Numbered from the stretch's first letter, positions 7,478-16,455 are shown. The stretch is 64,000 nucleotides of DNA from PALSA-505 sp963699015 (GCA_963699015.1 CAVOSX010000008.1:806001-870000); one strand, 5' to 3'. Made by a program: numbers and translations. The notes: a model not told the origin generated them from the sequence alone.

Positions 7478-8227
7478 GTGCGCCTGACCGTGATCGGATG
7501 TTCTGGGAGTTTCCCCGGTCCCGACAGCCCCGGGTCCTGCTACCTGGTGGAGGCCGAGGGGTTCCGGTTGCTGCTCGACCTCGGCAACGGAGCGCTCGGC
7601 GCGCTGCAGCGCTACTTCGGCCTGTACGACGTGGACGCGATCTGCCTGAGCCACCTGCACGCCGACCACTGCCTGGATCTGTGCTCGTACACGGTGGCCC
7701 GGCTGTATCCCGCCGACGGCGCCAGGCCGCGGATCCCGGTGTACGGCCCGGCAGGGACGGCCGAGCGGATGACCCGCGCCTACAGCATGGAGCCAGGCCC
7801 GGAGGTCAGGAAGGCCTTTGACTTCCGAACGCTGACGGCCGGAATGCACCGGATAGGACCGTTCCAGGTGACGGCCGATCATATGAACCATCCGGTGGAG
7901 ACATTCGGTTTCCGGCTGGAGCACGCCGGGCGCAGCCTGACCTACTCGGCCGACACCGGCGAGTCGGCGGCCCTGGAGGGCCTGGCCCGCGACACGGACC
8001 TGATGCTCTGCGAGGCGTCCTTCCTCGACGCCCCGGGCCTGCCGCCGGGAGTGCACCTGACCGCGCGTCAGGCCGCCGAGCATGCCACCCGGGCCGGAGC
8101 CCGGCGCCTGGTGCTCACCCACCTGGTGCCGTGGAACGACCCGGAGCGCAGCCTGGCCGAGGCGGCGCGGGCCTACGCCGGCCCGATCACCCTGGCCGCC
8201 TCCGGCCAGGCGGCCGACCTCGGCTAG
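7478..8227 (+). CDS. MBL-fold hydrolase (Rv1339-like)
   Basis: This 249-residue metallo-beta-lactamase-fold hydrolase has a complete metal motif, His59-Leu-His61-Ala-Asp63-His64, after the opening VIGCSGSFPGPDSP. Later metal ligands are in YSADTGES and LTHLVPWNDP. Position before rph and rdgB is that of mycobacterial Rv1339, reported to be an atypical cyclic-AMP phosphodiesterase; that activity is inferred here from synteny only. GTG 7478 fits a leaderless transcript. Confidence 0.88.
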   Translation: MRLTVIGCSGSFPGPDSPGSCYLVEAEGFRLLLDLGNGALGALQRYFGLYDVDAICLSHLHADHCLDLCSYTVARLYPADGARPRIPVYGPAGTAERMTRAYSMEPGPEVRKAFDFRTLTAGMHRIGPFQVTADHMNHPVETFGFRLEHAGRSLTYSADTGESAALEGLARDTDLMLCEASFLDAPGLPPGVHLTARQAAEHATRAGARRLVLTHLVPWNDPERSLAEAARAYAGPITLAASGQAADLG

Positions 8228-8230
8228 GCT
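8225..8230 (+). promoter_or_regulatory. -10 box for leaderless rph
   Basis: TAGGCT overlaps the stop codon of the preceding gene and ends six bases before ATG 8237, allowing rph its own leaderless transcript. Confidence 0.45.
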
Positions 8231-8236
8231 GACCGG

Positions 8237-8956
8237 ATGCCCAGGCCTGACGGACGTTCCGATGACCAGCTGCGCGAGGTCACGTTCACCCGCGGCTGGC
8301 TCGACCACGCCGAGGGCTCGGTGCTGGTCGAGTTCGGCGCGACCCGGGTGCTCTGCGCCGCGAGCGTGACCGAAGACGTGCCCCGGTGGCGCCGCGGCGG
8401 GGGCCTCGGCTGGGTGACCGCCGAGTACGCGATGCTGCCCCGCGCTACCAACACGCGCAGCGACCGGGAGTCGGTCAAGGGCAGGCTGGGCGGCCGCACC
8501 CAGGAGATCTCCCGGCTGGTCGGCAGGTCGCTGCGGGCCTGCATAGACCCCAAGGCGCTTGGCGAGAACACGATCATCATCGACTGCGACGTGCTGCAGG
8601 CCGACGGCGGGACCCGGACCGCCGCGATCACCGGCGGCTACGTGGCCCTCGCCGACGCGGTCGGGCACCTGCGCAGCCGGAACCGGACCAAGGGCGACCC
8701 GCTGGTGCGCTCGGTGGCGGCGATCAGCGTGGGGATCGTTGACTCCCAGCCCAGGCTGGACCTGTGCTACGAGGAAGACGTGGCCGCGGAGACAGACATG
8801 AACGTGGTCTGCACCGGCGACGGGGGATTCGTGGAGATTCAGGGCACGGCTGAGCGCGAGCCGTTCGGCCGCGAGATGCTCGACCGGCTGCTCGGGCTGG
8901 CCACGGCCGGATGCGCGGAGCTGACCAGGCTGCAGCGCGAGGCACTCGCCGGGTGA
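8237..8956 (+). CDS. rph: Ribonuclease PH
   Basis: RNase PH trims the 3' ends of tRNA precursors by phosphorolysis. The 239-residue sequence is canonical from MPRPDGRSDDQLREV through GWVTAEYAMLPRATNTRSDRES, GRTQEISRLVGRSLRA and DVLQADGGTRTAAITG, to EIQGTAE near the end. It overlaps rdgB by four bases (GTGA), so the two are cotranslated, as in other actinobacteria. Confidence 0.97.
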   Translation: MPRPDGRSDDQLREVTFTRGWLDHAEGSVLVEFGATRVLCAASVTEDVPRWRRGGGLGWVTAEYAMLPRATNTRSDRESVKGRLGGRTQEISRLVGRSLRACIDPKALGENTIIIDCDVLQADGGTRTAAITGGYVALADAVGHLRSRNRTKGDPLVRSVAAISVGIVDSQPRLDLCYEEDVAAETDMNVVCTGDGGFVEIQGTAEREPFGREMLDRLLGLATAGCAELTRLQREALAG

Positions 8957-9582
8957 CCGGCGGCGGCACCGGGGCGGGCCGCCGGATCGTGCTCGCCACC
9001 AGGAACGCGGGCAAGCTCACCGAGCTGGCCCGGATCCTCGCGGCCAGCGGGATCGAGGTCACCCTGGCCGGGCTTGACGAGTTTCCCGGAGCTCCCGAGG
9101 TGGCCGAGACCGGCCGCACGTTTGCGGAGAACGCGCTGCTGAAGGCCCGGTCGGCCGCCAGGTTCACCGGGATCGCCGCCGTCGCCGACGATTCCGGGCT
9201 GTGTGTCGATGCGCTGAACGGGATGCCTGGGGTGCTGTCTGCCCGGTGGGCCGGCCGGCACGGCGACGACCAGGCCAACCTTGACCTGGTGCTGGCCCAG
9301 CTTGCGGACGTGGCCGAGCCGGACCGGGGCGCGCACTTCGCCTGCGCCGCCGCGGTCGTGCTGCCGTCGGGGAGCGAGCGGGTGGCCGAGGGGCGGCTCT
9401 ACGGCCGGCTGGCGAGGGCGCCCCGGGGCACGAACGGGTTCGGCTACGACCCGATTTTCCTGCCCGACTCGGCCGACCTCACCACGGCGGAGATGGAGCC
9501 GGCCGCGAAGGACGCGATCAGCCACCGGGGCCGTGCGCTGCGCGCACTCGCCCCGGCGATCGGTGACCTGCTCCCCGGCTAA
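8953..9582 (+). CDS. rdgB: RdgB/HAM1 non-canonical purine NTP pyrophosphatase
   Basis: RdgB hydrolyses dITP, dXTP and related nucleotides to keep damaged purines out of DNA. The 209-residue protein shows the family markers LATRNAGKLTEL at the start, TFAENALLKA, VADDSGLCVDALNGMPG, and GFGYDPIFLP with KDAISHRGRAL near the end. GTG 8953 overlaps the rph TGA by three bases. Confidence 0.96.
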   Translation: MTGGGTGAGRRIVLATRNAGKLTELARILAASGIEVTLAGLDEFPGAPEVAETGRTFAENALLKARSAARFTGIAAVADDSGLCVDALNGMPGVLSARWAGRHGDDQANLDLVLAQLADVAEPDRGAHFACAAAVVLPSGSERVAEGRLYGRLARAPRGTNGFGYDPIFLPDSADLTTAEMEPAAKDAISHRGRALRALAPAIGDLLPG

Positions 9583-9654
9583 CGCGCGCAGCCCTGGGCT
9601 GCGGCCGGTGCCGGTGTACCGTAGGTGCGTTCGGGCTGGGCGAAGGGAGCATGC

Positions 9655-10125
9655 GTGACGGACAAGAGGCTGGCGCCCGGTGACCCGGCGCCCGACTTCA
9701 CCCTGAACGACGCCGACGGGAACCCGGTGAGCCTGTCGTCGCTGCGCGGGCGGCGAGTGATCGTCTACTTCTACCCGGCGGCGATGACTCCCGGGTGCAC
9801 CACTCAGGCCTGCGATTTCCGCGACAGCCTCAGCAGTCTCGCCGCGGCGGGCGTGGCGGTGCTGGGCATTTCCCCGGACCCGCCCGCCAAGCTGGTCAAG
9901 TTCCGGGACAAGGAGGGGCTGAACTTCCCGCTGCTGTCCGACCCCGACCATGCGGTGCAGCGCGCGTACGGCACCTACGGTGAGAAGAAGCTCTACGGCA
10001 GGACGACCGTGGGCGTGATCCGGTCCACGTTCGTGGTCGGCCCGGACGGGGTTCTCGAGCACGCCTACTACGGGGTCAAGGCCACCGGTCACGTGGCGCG
10101 CCTGAGAAAAGATCTGGGCATCTGA
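9655..10125 (+). CDS. bcp: Thioredoxin-dependent thiol peroxidase (Bcp/PrxQ)
   Basis: This 156-residue peroxiredoxin reduces hydroperoxides with thioredoxin. The peroxidatic Cys48 lies in MTPGCTTQACDF and the resolving Cys53 follows five residues later, the PrxQ arrangement. The opening LAPGDPAPDFTL is standard. GTG 9655 is preceded by GAAGGGAG. It is the last protein gene before a tRNA gene on the same strand. Confidence 0.95.
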   Translation: MTDKRLAPGDPAPDFTLNDADGNPVSLSSLRGRRVIVYFYPAAMTPGCTTQACDFRDSLSSLAAAGVAVLGISPDPPAKLVKFRDKEGLNFPLLSDPDHAVQRAYGTYGEKKLYGRTTVGVIRSTFVVGPDGVLEHAYYGVKATGHVARLRKDLGI

Positions 10126-10133
10126 TCCCCTTG

Positions 10134-10139
10134 TAGATT
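10134..10139 (+). promoter_or_regulatory. -10 box of the tRNA gene
   Basis: TAGATT is placed about 13 bases before the mature 5' end of the tRNA, as expected for a tRNA promoter with a short leader. Confidence 0.4.
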
Positions 10140-10151
10140 TGCAATCAAGAA

Positions 10152-10226
10152 GGGGTCGTAGCCCAATCGGCAGGAGGCACAGGATTTAGGTTCCTGGCAG
10201 TGTGGGTTCGAATCCCACCGGCCCTA
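10152..10226 (+). tRNA. tRNA with UAG anticodon (Leu by codon) but a short variable arm
   Basis: The 75 bases fold as a class I cloverleaf. A 7-bp acceptor stem (GGGGTCG with CGGCCCT, two G-U pairs) is followed by a 3-bp D stem, a 5-bp anticodon stem CAGGA/TCCTG with loop TTTAGGT, a five-base variable region GCAGT and a 5-bp T stem with loop TTCGAAT; base 73 is A. The anticodon TAG (10187-10189) would read CUA leucine codons, yet leucine tRNAs normally have a long variable arm. CCA is not encoded. Charging identity is therefore uncertain. Confidence 0.85.
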
Positions 10227-10270
10227 CTTTTGTGATCTCTCAAGACATCGGAATAACCCCGAACCCGCGG

Positions 10271-10915
10271 TCAGGGTCCGGCCCCTGGCCGGCCCAGCAA
10301 GCGGCGGCTCTCGATGAGAGCCAGCGTCGCCCTGGCGGCCCGCTCGGCGGCCAGCTCCACGGCCTCGGCTCCCTGGGCGGCCCCGTCGTCCAGCAGCAGC
10401 CTGGCGTGCCCGTACGCGGTGGCCTCCACCGCGATGGCCAAATCCTCGGCGACGGCCTCGCCGCCGCCGGGGCCTTCGCGGCGGGACAGTGCCCGGACAC
10501 AGCCCAGGAAGGCGTCGGTGAGCGGCCGCTCCGCCTCCTCGATTTCGGGGTGGCTGGCTTTGTCGACCCCGGACTCGTACAACATCTCGAACAGCGGCCG
10601 GTGCTCGGCGGCAAAGCGGATGTAACCGCGGGCCATGGCGGCCAGCCGGTCTGCGGGCTCGCTGACCTGCCGGGTTCCCGATACGAGATCGGCGTAACAC
10701 AGCTCGTAGCCGTGCACGGTGACAGCAGCGAGCAGGTCGTCGCGGTCGGTGAAGTGCGCGTACGGAGCGCTGACCGCTACGCCGAGCCGCCGGCTCGCCT
10801 CGGCCAGGGAGAAGCCCCGGATGCCGCGTTCGCCGATGAGCTCGATCGCGGTATCGATCAGTGCCGCCCGCAGGTCACCGTGGTGATACCGGCCGCCTTT
10901 GCCTGGTCTCGGCAT
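10271..10915 (-). CDS. TetR/AcrR family transcriptional regulator
   Basis: This 214-residue regulator has an N-terminal TetR helix-turn-helix (about residues 14-60, with GFSLAEASRRLGVAVSAPYAHFTDRDDLL) and an all-helical ligand domain. It lies 30 bases downstream of an SDR gene on the same strand, so the pair is probably one transcript. Its ligand and targets are unknown; the SDR gene is the obvious candidate. Confidence 0.92.
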   Translation of the reverse strand: MPRPGKGGRYHHGDLRAALIDTAIELIGERGIRGFSLAEASRRLGVAVSAPYAHFTDRDDLLAAVTVHGYELCYADLVSGTRQVSEPADRLAAMARGYIRFAAEHRPLFEMLYESGVDKASHPEIEEAERPLTDAFLGCVRALSRREGPGGGEAVAEDLAIAVEATAYGHARLLLDDGAAQGAEAVELAAERAARATLALIESRRLLGRPGAGP

Positions 10916-10945
10916 GGCCCTCAGGGTAGGGCGCGGCGGGCCCGC

Positions 10946-11941
10946 TTACCCAACCGGAACCGAGCCGCCGCCCGCCGATGGTTCCGGAATGCGGAAGGAC
11001 ACCCCGGTGAGCTGCTCTGAGATCTCCCAGAGCCGGCGCTGCGCCGCCGCGTCATGCGAGCGGGCGCTCGATTCCACCCGAACCGGGTAGCCGGTGTCGT
11101 GCCGGCCCGCGGGACCGTAGTACTGCCCACCGCGGGCGGACGGGTCAACCGCGGCCCGGAGCGTGGGCAGGGCCCCCATCCGGGCGTCCTGGGCGATCCA
11201 GGAATTGAGCAGCCGCAGCCGGGGGCTGATCAGGGTCCGCTCGAACGCGGAACTCGTCCGCCACAGCTCGGTCGGGACGACGCCAGGGTGCGCGGCGAGC
11301 GCCAGGGTCGCGGCGCCGGCCGCGTCCAGCCGCGCGTGCAGCTCGTAGCTGAACAGCAGGTTGGCCAGCTTGGACTGCCAGTAGGCGTGCGCGGCGTTGT
11401 ACCCGCGCTCGAACTGCAGGTCGTCGAAGGCCATGACGCCCTCGGTGTGGCCGCGGCTGCTGACGGTCACCACCCGCGAGCCGGGGGTGGCCAGCAGCCG
11501 GTCAAGCACCAGCCCGGTGAGTGCGAAGGGGCCGAGGTGGTTGGTGGCGAAGGTCAGCTCGAAGCCGTCGACGGTGCGCTGGTAAGGCGGTGTCATCACG
11601 CCGGCGTTGTTGATCAGCAGGTCCAGGCGCGGGCAGGCGGAGCGGATCTCCTCGGCGGCCTCGCGTACCGAGGCCAGGGCGGCGAGGTCGAGGTGCACGA
11701 TCCGGACGCTGTCCGCCCCGGCCCGGACCTGCTCGGTCTCCGCCCGGATCCGGGTGGCCGCCTGCCCGGCCTTGCGCATGTCCCGGCAGGCCAGGATGAC
11801 CGTTGCGCCCCGCCTGGCCAGCACCAGGGCTGTCTCCAGCCCGATCCCCCCGCTGGCCCCGGTCACCACCGCGACCCGTCCCGACTGATCAGGGACGTTC
11901 GCCGCCGTCCAGCGGCCGCTCTCGGTTCTCGCCTGCCTCAT
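10946..11941 (-). CDS. Short-chain dehydrogenase/reductase (retinol dehydrogenase-like)
   Basis: This 331-residue SDR uses NAD(P)H. The cofactor loop TGASGGIG is at residues 27-34, followed by INNAGVM, then TVSS and the catalytic YWQSK. The long C-terminal part with TPGSRVVTVSS, AHPGVVPTELW and GQYYGP resembles the retinol-dehydrogenase/WW-domain-oxidoreductase-like group. The substrate is unknown. The first 18 residues are not conserved, so the true start could be slightly inside. A TetR gene follows. Confidence 0.88.
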   Translation of the reverse strand: MRQARTESGRWTAANVPDQSGRVAVVTGASGGIGLETALVLARRGATVILACRDMRKAGQAATRIRAETEQVRAGADSVRIVHLDLAALASVREAAEEIRSACPRLDLLINNAGVMTPPYQRTVDGFELTFATNHLGPFALTGLVLDRLLATPGSRVVTVSSRGHTEGVMAFDDLQFERGYNAAHAYWQSKLANLLFSYELHARLDAAGAATLALAAHPGVVPTELWRTSSAFERTLISPRLRLLNSWIAQDARMGALPTLRAAVDPSARGGQYYGPAGRHDTGYPVRVESSARSHDAAAQRRLWEISEQLTGVSFRIPEPSAGGGSVPVG

Positions 11942-12114
11942 CCGAACTCCGTACCGGACCTGATAGCCGTTCAGAATCTGATAACCACTAAGATACGTCT
12001 TCCGCGCGCCAGGTCAAGGCCGAACCCCGGGGAGCATCCAGGGGATATCGGCGGCAGGGCGGGCGCTGTGTGTTCGGTTGACAGCGGGTCATCGCGGTCG
12101 ATGTACTTCCTTGC
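11942..12114. promoter_or_regulatory. Divergent control region between SDR and YbjQ-family genes
   Basis: This AT-richer stretch separates divergent genes. CTGATA occurs twice about 19 bases apart (near 11960 and 11979), a possible operator for the TetR regulator. Nothing else is evident. Confidence 0.3.
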
Positions 12115-12471
12115 ATGTCGAATACTGCTCCCGGCGCACCGGGCAGCTTCCCCGTGACCACCGGGTTCGGGCTGCAGGGCCTGACCATTGAGCAGGACCT
12201 GGGTCTTACGTTCGGCCTGGTCGTACGCAGCATGGGCTTCGCCAAATCGGTGGGCGCCAGCTTCAAGGCGCTGCGCCAGGGCGAAGTCGGCCAGTACACC
12301 GAGCTGCTCGAGGACAGCCGGCGGCACGCGGTTGACCGGATGATAGAAAACGCCAGGCTGCTCGGGGCCAACGCGGTCGTGGCGATGCGGTTCGATTCTT
12401 CCGAGATCGGCCAGCAGCTCACTGAGGTCGTCGCCTACGGCACCGCGGTGATCGCCAAGCCCGCGCCTTAG
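12115..12471 (+). CDS. YbjQ/UPF0145 family protein
   Basis: This 118-residue protein belongs to the YbjQ (UPF0145) family, annotated as putative heavy-metal-binding and of unknown function. Family features are TTGFGLQG, the turn VVRSMGFAKS, ARLLGANAVVAMRFD and the final VVAYGTAVI strand. It is followed after two bases by a DUF1707 gene, so the two are probably an operon. Confidence 0.85.
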   Translation: MSNTAPGAPGSFPVTTGFGLQGLTIEQDLGLTFGLVVRSMGFAKSVGASFKALRQGEVGQYTELLEDSRRHAVDRMIENARLLGANAVVAMRFDSSEIGQQLTEVVAYGTAVIAKPAP

Positions 12472-12473
12472 CG

Positions 12474-12881
12474 ATGCCCGCGCAGGAGCCGAGAGGGCCG
12501 CGGGCACCGCTGGCTGACGCCGATCGCGAGCGGCTGGCCGCCCTGCTGCGCGAGCACTACGCGCAGGGCAGCCTCAGCCTGGACGAGCTACGCCGCCGGG
12601 TGGGCGTCGTCCTGGCCGCCGAGTACTCCGACGAGGCGATGGGCGCCGTCGCGGATCTTCCCCTGCTCGCCGGCGGCCGCGGCGCGGGCGGCCCCGGCGG
12701 CCCGGGCAGCCCGCGGATGCCCGTCGGGCAGCGCCGCAGGCACGCGCAGGCCGCCACCCCCGGTCCCGGATGGATGCCCACGCCAGAGCGGTTCCGGGAT
12801 CCGTCCACGAAGAAGATCATGCGCGTCTGGATCGATCCCGCGGACGGCAGCAGGCACTACGTGCCCGACGACGACGGCTGA
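12474..12881 (+). CDS. DUF1707 (SHOCT-like) domain protein
   Basis: The 135-residue protein has an N-terminal DUF1707 domain (about residues 15-62, LADADRERLAALLREHY followed by GSLSLDELRRRV), a Gly/Pro linker, and a short C-terminal conserved piece (RVWIDPADGSRHYVPDD). No membrane segment is present. Function unknown. The start lies two bases after the preceding stop codon. Confidence 0.85.
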   Translation: MPAQEPRGPRAPLADADRERLAALLREHYAQGSLSLDELRRRVGVVLAAEYSDEAMGAVADLPLLAGGRGAGGPGGPGSPRMPVGQRRRHAQAATPGPGWMPTPERFRDPSTKKIMRVWIDPADGSRHYVPDDDG

Positions 12882-13035
12882 CCGGACGGCGCCACGGCAG
12901 GCCGCTGCGCGCTGCGGCAAACTGGCCCGACGCGCTCGCCGGGCGGCCCAATGATGGGCAACTGACCGCGGACCTGAAAGACTGGCCTGCAAGCAGCCCG
13001 CGGGTGCAGCGGCTGGGCGAGGAAAGGACGCAGTG

Positions 13036-13290
13036 ATGGCCGATACGGAGGCTGCGCCGGCGCCGCGGAATCCGGACATGCTGGTCCGCGAGATCCAGCG
13101 CACCAGGGACGACCTGGCGCGTACGATCGACGCGATCGCCGACCGGGTCAGCCCGGCCAACAACGCGCGGCGCGCGCTGGAGCGAGCACGCGAGCGGACC
13201 GGCAAGGTCGATATGCGCTATGTGGCGGCCGGCGCGGCTGTCGTCGCCGGCGTCACCGCTGCCCTGCTGATCTGGCGCGGCCGCAGGTAG
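13036..13290 (+). CDS. DUF3618 family small membrane protein
   Basis: This 84-residue protein matches DUF3618: the block EIQRTRDDLARTIDAIADRVSP near residues 18-37 is followed by one C-terminal membrane segment (VAAGAAVVAGVTAALLIW) and a basic end. GAGGAAAGGA precedes the start; GTG 13033 would add one residue. Such proteins usually accompany holin-like membrane proteins, but none is next to it here. The 150 bases upstream hold no convincing gene. Confidence 0.85.
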   Translation: MADTEAAPAPRNPDMLVREIQRTRDDLARTIDAIADRVSPANNARRALERARERTGKVDMRYVAAGAAVVAGVTAALLIWRGRR

Positions 13291-13302
13291 TCCCGCCCCG
13301 GC

Positions 13303-13692
13303 TCAGCCGTCGCCGGCGATGAGCTCGGCGTACTGCTCGGCCGACAGCAGGTCCGACGGCGGCTCGTCGTCCAGCCGCACCTTGAACAGCCACCCGGCGC
13401 CGTACGGATCGGAGTTGACCTGTCCCGGGTCGTCCTCGATGTCCGCGTTCACGTCGGTGACCTCGCCGTCCACCGGCGAGTACAGGTCGCTTACCGACTT
13501 GGTGGACTCGATCTCGCCGCACGGCTCGCCGGCGGTCAGCTTCGTTCCCGGCGCCGGAGGGGACACGTAGACCACGTCGCCGAGCGCGTCGGCAGCGTGC
13601 TCGGTGATGCCGACCGAGGCCGTCCTGCCGTCGATCGCCACCCACTCGTGCTCTGCGGTGTACCGGAGCTGCTCAGGCACGGTCATGGTCAT
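13303..13692 (-). CDS. gcvH: Glycine cleavage system H protein
   Basis: GcvH carries the aminomethyl group on a lipoyl arm between the P, T and L proteins of glycine cleavage. The 129-residue protein has the lipoylation site IESTKSVSDLY with Lys65, and the standard ends (YTAEHEWVAIDG and SDPYGAGWLFKV). Its ATG overlaps the gcvT stop codon by four bases, so the T and H proteins are made together. Confidence 0.97.
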   Translation of the reverse strand: MTMTVPEQLRYTAEHEWVAIDGRTASVGITEHAADALGDVVYVSPPAPGTKLTAGEPCGEIESTKSVSDLYSPVDGEVTDVNADIEDDPGQVNSDPYGAGWLFKVRLDDEPPSDLLSAEQYAELIAGDG

Positions 13693-14837
13693 CTCCTCCT
13701 GGAGTAGAAGGGGAGCGTCACCAGGTCAGCGGGCTCGCCGCGGCCTCTGATGTCGATGGACAGCCGGCCGTCCCCGGCGTCGGCGCCGGCCTGCGCCTCG
13801 GCCAGCCCGCAAACCTCGGGGTCCAGGTAGGCCATGGCGATCGGCACGCCCAGAGTCGGCGACGGCGCGCCGCTGGTCACCGCACCACGAGGCTGCCCGT
13901 CCCAGAGCACGGGGTAGCCGTGCCTGGGGATCCGGCGGCCCCGGACGGTGAGCCCGGCCAGCACTCGGCGCGGCGGCTGGCCGGCGCGCCGGGCCAGCGC
14001 GGCACGTCCCACGAAGTCTCCCGGTTTGTCGAGCTTGACCACCCGGCCCAGCCCGGCGTCGAAGGGTGTCACGTCTGGGCCGAGTTCGTTGCCGTACAGC
14101 GGCATGCCGGCCTCAAGCCGGAGGGTATCGCGGGCCGCGAGACCGGCCGGCACGAGCCCCTGCTCCGCCCCGGCGACGATGAGCCCGGTCCACAACGGCT
14201 CCGCGTCCTCGGGCCGGCAGAACATCTCGAAGCCGTCCTCGCCGGTATATCCGGTGCGGGCGAGCAGGACCCGCTGGCCGCAGACGACCGCATCGTGGCT
14301 CGCGTAGTACCTGACCTCGCCGAGGTCGATGTCGGTGAGCGGGGCGAGTATCGCAGCGGCGTTCGGGCCCTGGATCGCGATCAGGGCGTAATCGGAGGTC
14401 CGGTCGGTCACTCCGGCGTCGAATCCGCCGGCCCGGCGCGACATTTCCTGGTTGACGGCGGCGGTGTTTGCCGCGTTCGCCACCACGAGGAACTCGGCAT
14501 CCGACAGCCGGTAGACGATCAGGTCGTCGAGCACCCCGCCGTCGGCGGCGCAGATCATCGTGTAGCGGGCCCGGCCAGGGGCAAGCGCGGACGGCTGCCC
14601 GACCAGCGCGTAGTCGAGTGCGGCGGCGGCCCCGGCGCCGGTCACCGCGATCTCGCCCATGTGCGAGAGATCGAATATCCCGGCCGCGGTGCGGACCGCG
14701 CGGTGCTCGGCGGTCTCGCTTTCATACCGCAGCGGCATCTGCCATCCGGCGAATTCGGTCAAGGTGGCGCCGAGATGCTGGTGAACCGGCAACAGCGGGC
14801 TGCGCCGCGGCTGGCCGGGGGGGTCGGGCTGGGTCAT
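13689..14837 (-). CDS. gcvT: Glycine cleavage system T protein (aminomethyltransferase)
   Basis: GcvT moves the methylene group from the H protein to tetrahydrofolate. The 382-residue protein has family blocks TEFAGWQMPLRYESETAEH, IFDLSHMGEI, ARTGYTGEDGFEMFC with the folate-site residues, and the C-terminal AMAYLDPEV. It is first of a gcvT-gcvH pair; gcvP and lpd are not in the window. Only 67 bases separate it from the divergent pterin dehydratase gene, leaving no room for a glycine riboswitch. Confidence 0.96.
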   Translation of the reverse strand: MTQPDPPGQPRRSPLLPVHQHLGATLTEFAGWQMPLRYESETAEHRAVRTAAGIFDLSHMGEIAVTGAGAAAALDYALVGQPSALAPGRARYTMICAADGGVLDDLIVYRLSDAEFLVVANAANTAAVNQEMSRRAGGFDAGVTDRTSDYALIAIQGPNAAAILAPLTDIDLGEVRYYASHDAVVCGQRVLLARTGYTGEDGFEMFCRPEDAEPLWTGLIVAGAEQGLVPAGLAARDTLRLEAGMPLYGNELGPDVTPFDAGLGRVVKLDKPGDFVGRAALARRAGQPPRRVLAGLTVRGRRIPRHGYPVLWDGQPRGAVTSGAPSPTLGVPIAMAYLDPEVCGLAEAQAGADAGDGRLSIDIRGRGEPADLVTLPFYSRRR

Positions 14838-14904
14838 GGACGTTAGCTCCAGAGGTCGGTTGCGACCCTAGCAGGATGCCATCGCGGCGTGATATGGCAG
14901 ATCA

Positions 14905-15183
14905 ATGGACCTGCTCACCGAGGAAGCACTCGCCGCAGAGCTTGTCACCGTGCCCGACTGGGCGCACGTCGGGGACAGCATCACGCGGACCGTCACCCGG
15001 GCCGATTTCCGCGCCGCGATGCTCTATGTCGGCGCGGTTGCCTACCTGGCCGAGGAAGCCAGTCATCACCCCGACATCCTGATTCAGTGGAACAGGGTGA
15101 CGCTGACCCTGTCCACTCATTCGGCCGGCGGCCTGACCGGCAGCGACTTCGCGCTGGCCCGGGCCATCGATGCGCTGACCTGA
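14905..15183 (+). CDS. Pterin-4a-carbinolamine dehydratase family protein
   Basis: This 92-residue protein has the complete pterin dehydratase signature: EEASHHPDILIQWNRVTL with the two histidines, the Trp, and a His after nine residues (STHSAGGLT). Such enzymes dehydrate 4a-hydroxy-pterins. No phenylalanine hydroxylase is nearby, so its pathway here is unclear. It converges with the P450 gene. Confidence 0.93.
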   Translation: MDLLTEEALAAELVTVPDWAHVGDSITRTVTRADFRAAMLYVGAVAYLAEEASHHPDILIQWNRVTLTLSTHSAGGLTGSDFALARAIDALT

Positions 15184-15209
15184 CCCCCGGGCGGGCCGCG
15201 CGTTAACGA

Positions 15210-16455
15210 CTAAGCGCCGAACTCGCACGGCATCCGCTTGATGCCATTGATGAACGCGGACAGCAGCCGGTCCGGCTCGGCCGCTGGCCCGGATGTCGGG
15301 CACCCGGCGCATCAGCTCGCGCAGCATCACCGTGATCTCCCTGCGGGCCAGGTGCGCGCCCAGGCAGAAGTGCGGGCCCGGGCCGCCGAACCCCACGTGC
15401 GGGTTCGGCTGGCGGGTGATGTCGAACCTGGCCGGGTCGGCGAACACGGATTCGTCGCGGTTCGCCGCCCAGTAGAACAGGACCGCCTTGTCGCCCGCCG
15501 CGTAGTCGTGCCCGCCCATCGTGTAGTCGCGGGTCAGCGTGCGCCGCATGAACATGACCGGCGACACGTAACGCACGATCTCCTCGACCGCTCCGCCGAT
15601 CCGGCCGTCGAGGTCCTCGGCGAGCAGGGCACGCTGGCCGCCGAACTCGGTCAGCAGCCAGAGCGCATGTGAGATCGCGTTGCGCGTCGTCTCGTTGCCC
15701 GCCACGACCAGCAGGATGAAGAACGAGGCCAGCTCCTGGCCGGTGAGCTGCTCGCCATCGAGGTTGGCGTTGACCAGGGCCGAGACGAGATCGTCGGTGG
15801 GGTTGACCATCCGGGTGGCGGCCAGGTCGCCGACCAGGGCGCGCAGTTCCTCCGCGGCGGCGAAGATCTGGGCGATCGCCTCGTCCATGTCCTCGCTGAC
15901 CAGCTCGGTGTCGAAGCCGGACAGGATCGTGTTGCTGTTGCGCAGCACCATCGCGTAGTGCGCGTCGCCGATGCCCATCATGTCGCAGATGATCTTCAGC
16001 GGCAGCCGGACCGCGACGTGCTGCACGAAGTCGCACGGACCGGTTTCCAGCAGCTCGGTCACGACCTGCTCGGCGGCCTGCTCCACGTCGTCTTCGAATT
16101 TCTTGATCATCCGCGGCGTGAACGAGCGGGACACGATCCGCCGCAGCCGGGCGTGCCGCGGGTCATCCATATTGATCATGGAGCCGAAGTACTCGTTGAA
16201 CTCCTCAGGCACGTCCGGGATCTGGGTCGCGCCGCGGCCCGAGCAGAACACCTCGGGAGTCCGGCTGGCCTCGATGATGTCCGCGTGCCTGACCAGGGCG
16301 TAGTACCCGGGACCCGGCTCGGCGAAGGGTGTATCCGGCTCGGCGAAGAAGGCAGGCCGGCCGAGGGCCCGCAGCTGGGCGAACGCCGCGTCACGCTCGG
16401 CCAGCGGACGGCCCCAGAAGGCGCTGTCCGACAGGTCGATATCCAGGGCCGCCAT
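15210..16455 (-). CDS. Cytochrome P450 (3' end frameshifted)
   Basis: This is a soluble bacterial P450. It has the oxygen-activation stretch AGNETTRN near residue 255, the ExxR helix as EEIVRYVSPV, and the haem loop FGGPGPHFCLG with Cys about 364. After MRRVPDIRASG the printed frame runs on for about 130 unrelated residues over the next gene. Dropping one of two adjacent C residues (coding strand, near 15280) gives the usual P450 ending EPDRLLSAFINGIKRMPC and a TAG at 15210-15212, for 414 residues. Substrate unknown. It is divergent from the isomerase-like gene at 16673. Confidence 0.9.

Noticed and set aside
14838..14904. Glycine riboswitch ahead of gcvT
   Set aside because: Only 67 bases separate the divergent starts, too few for the aptamer, and no matching motif is visible.
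14902..15280. Long C-terminal extension of the P450
   Set aside because: The extra 130 residues are antisense to the pterin dehydratase gene. A single-base correction restores the normal P450 ending.
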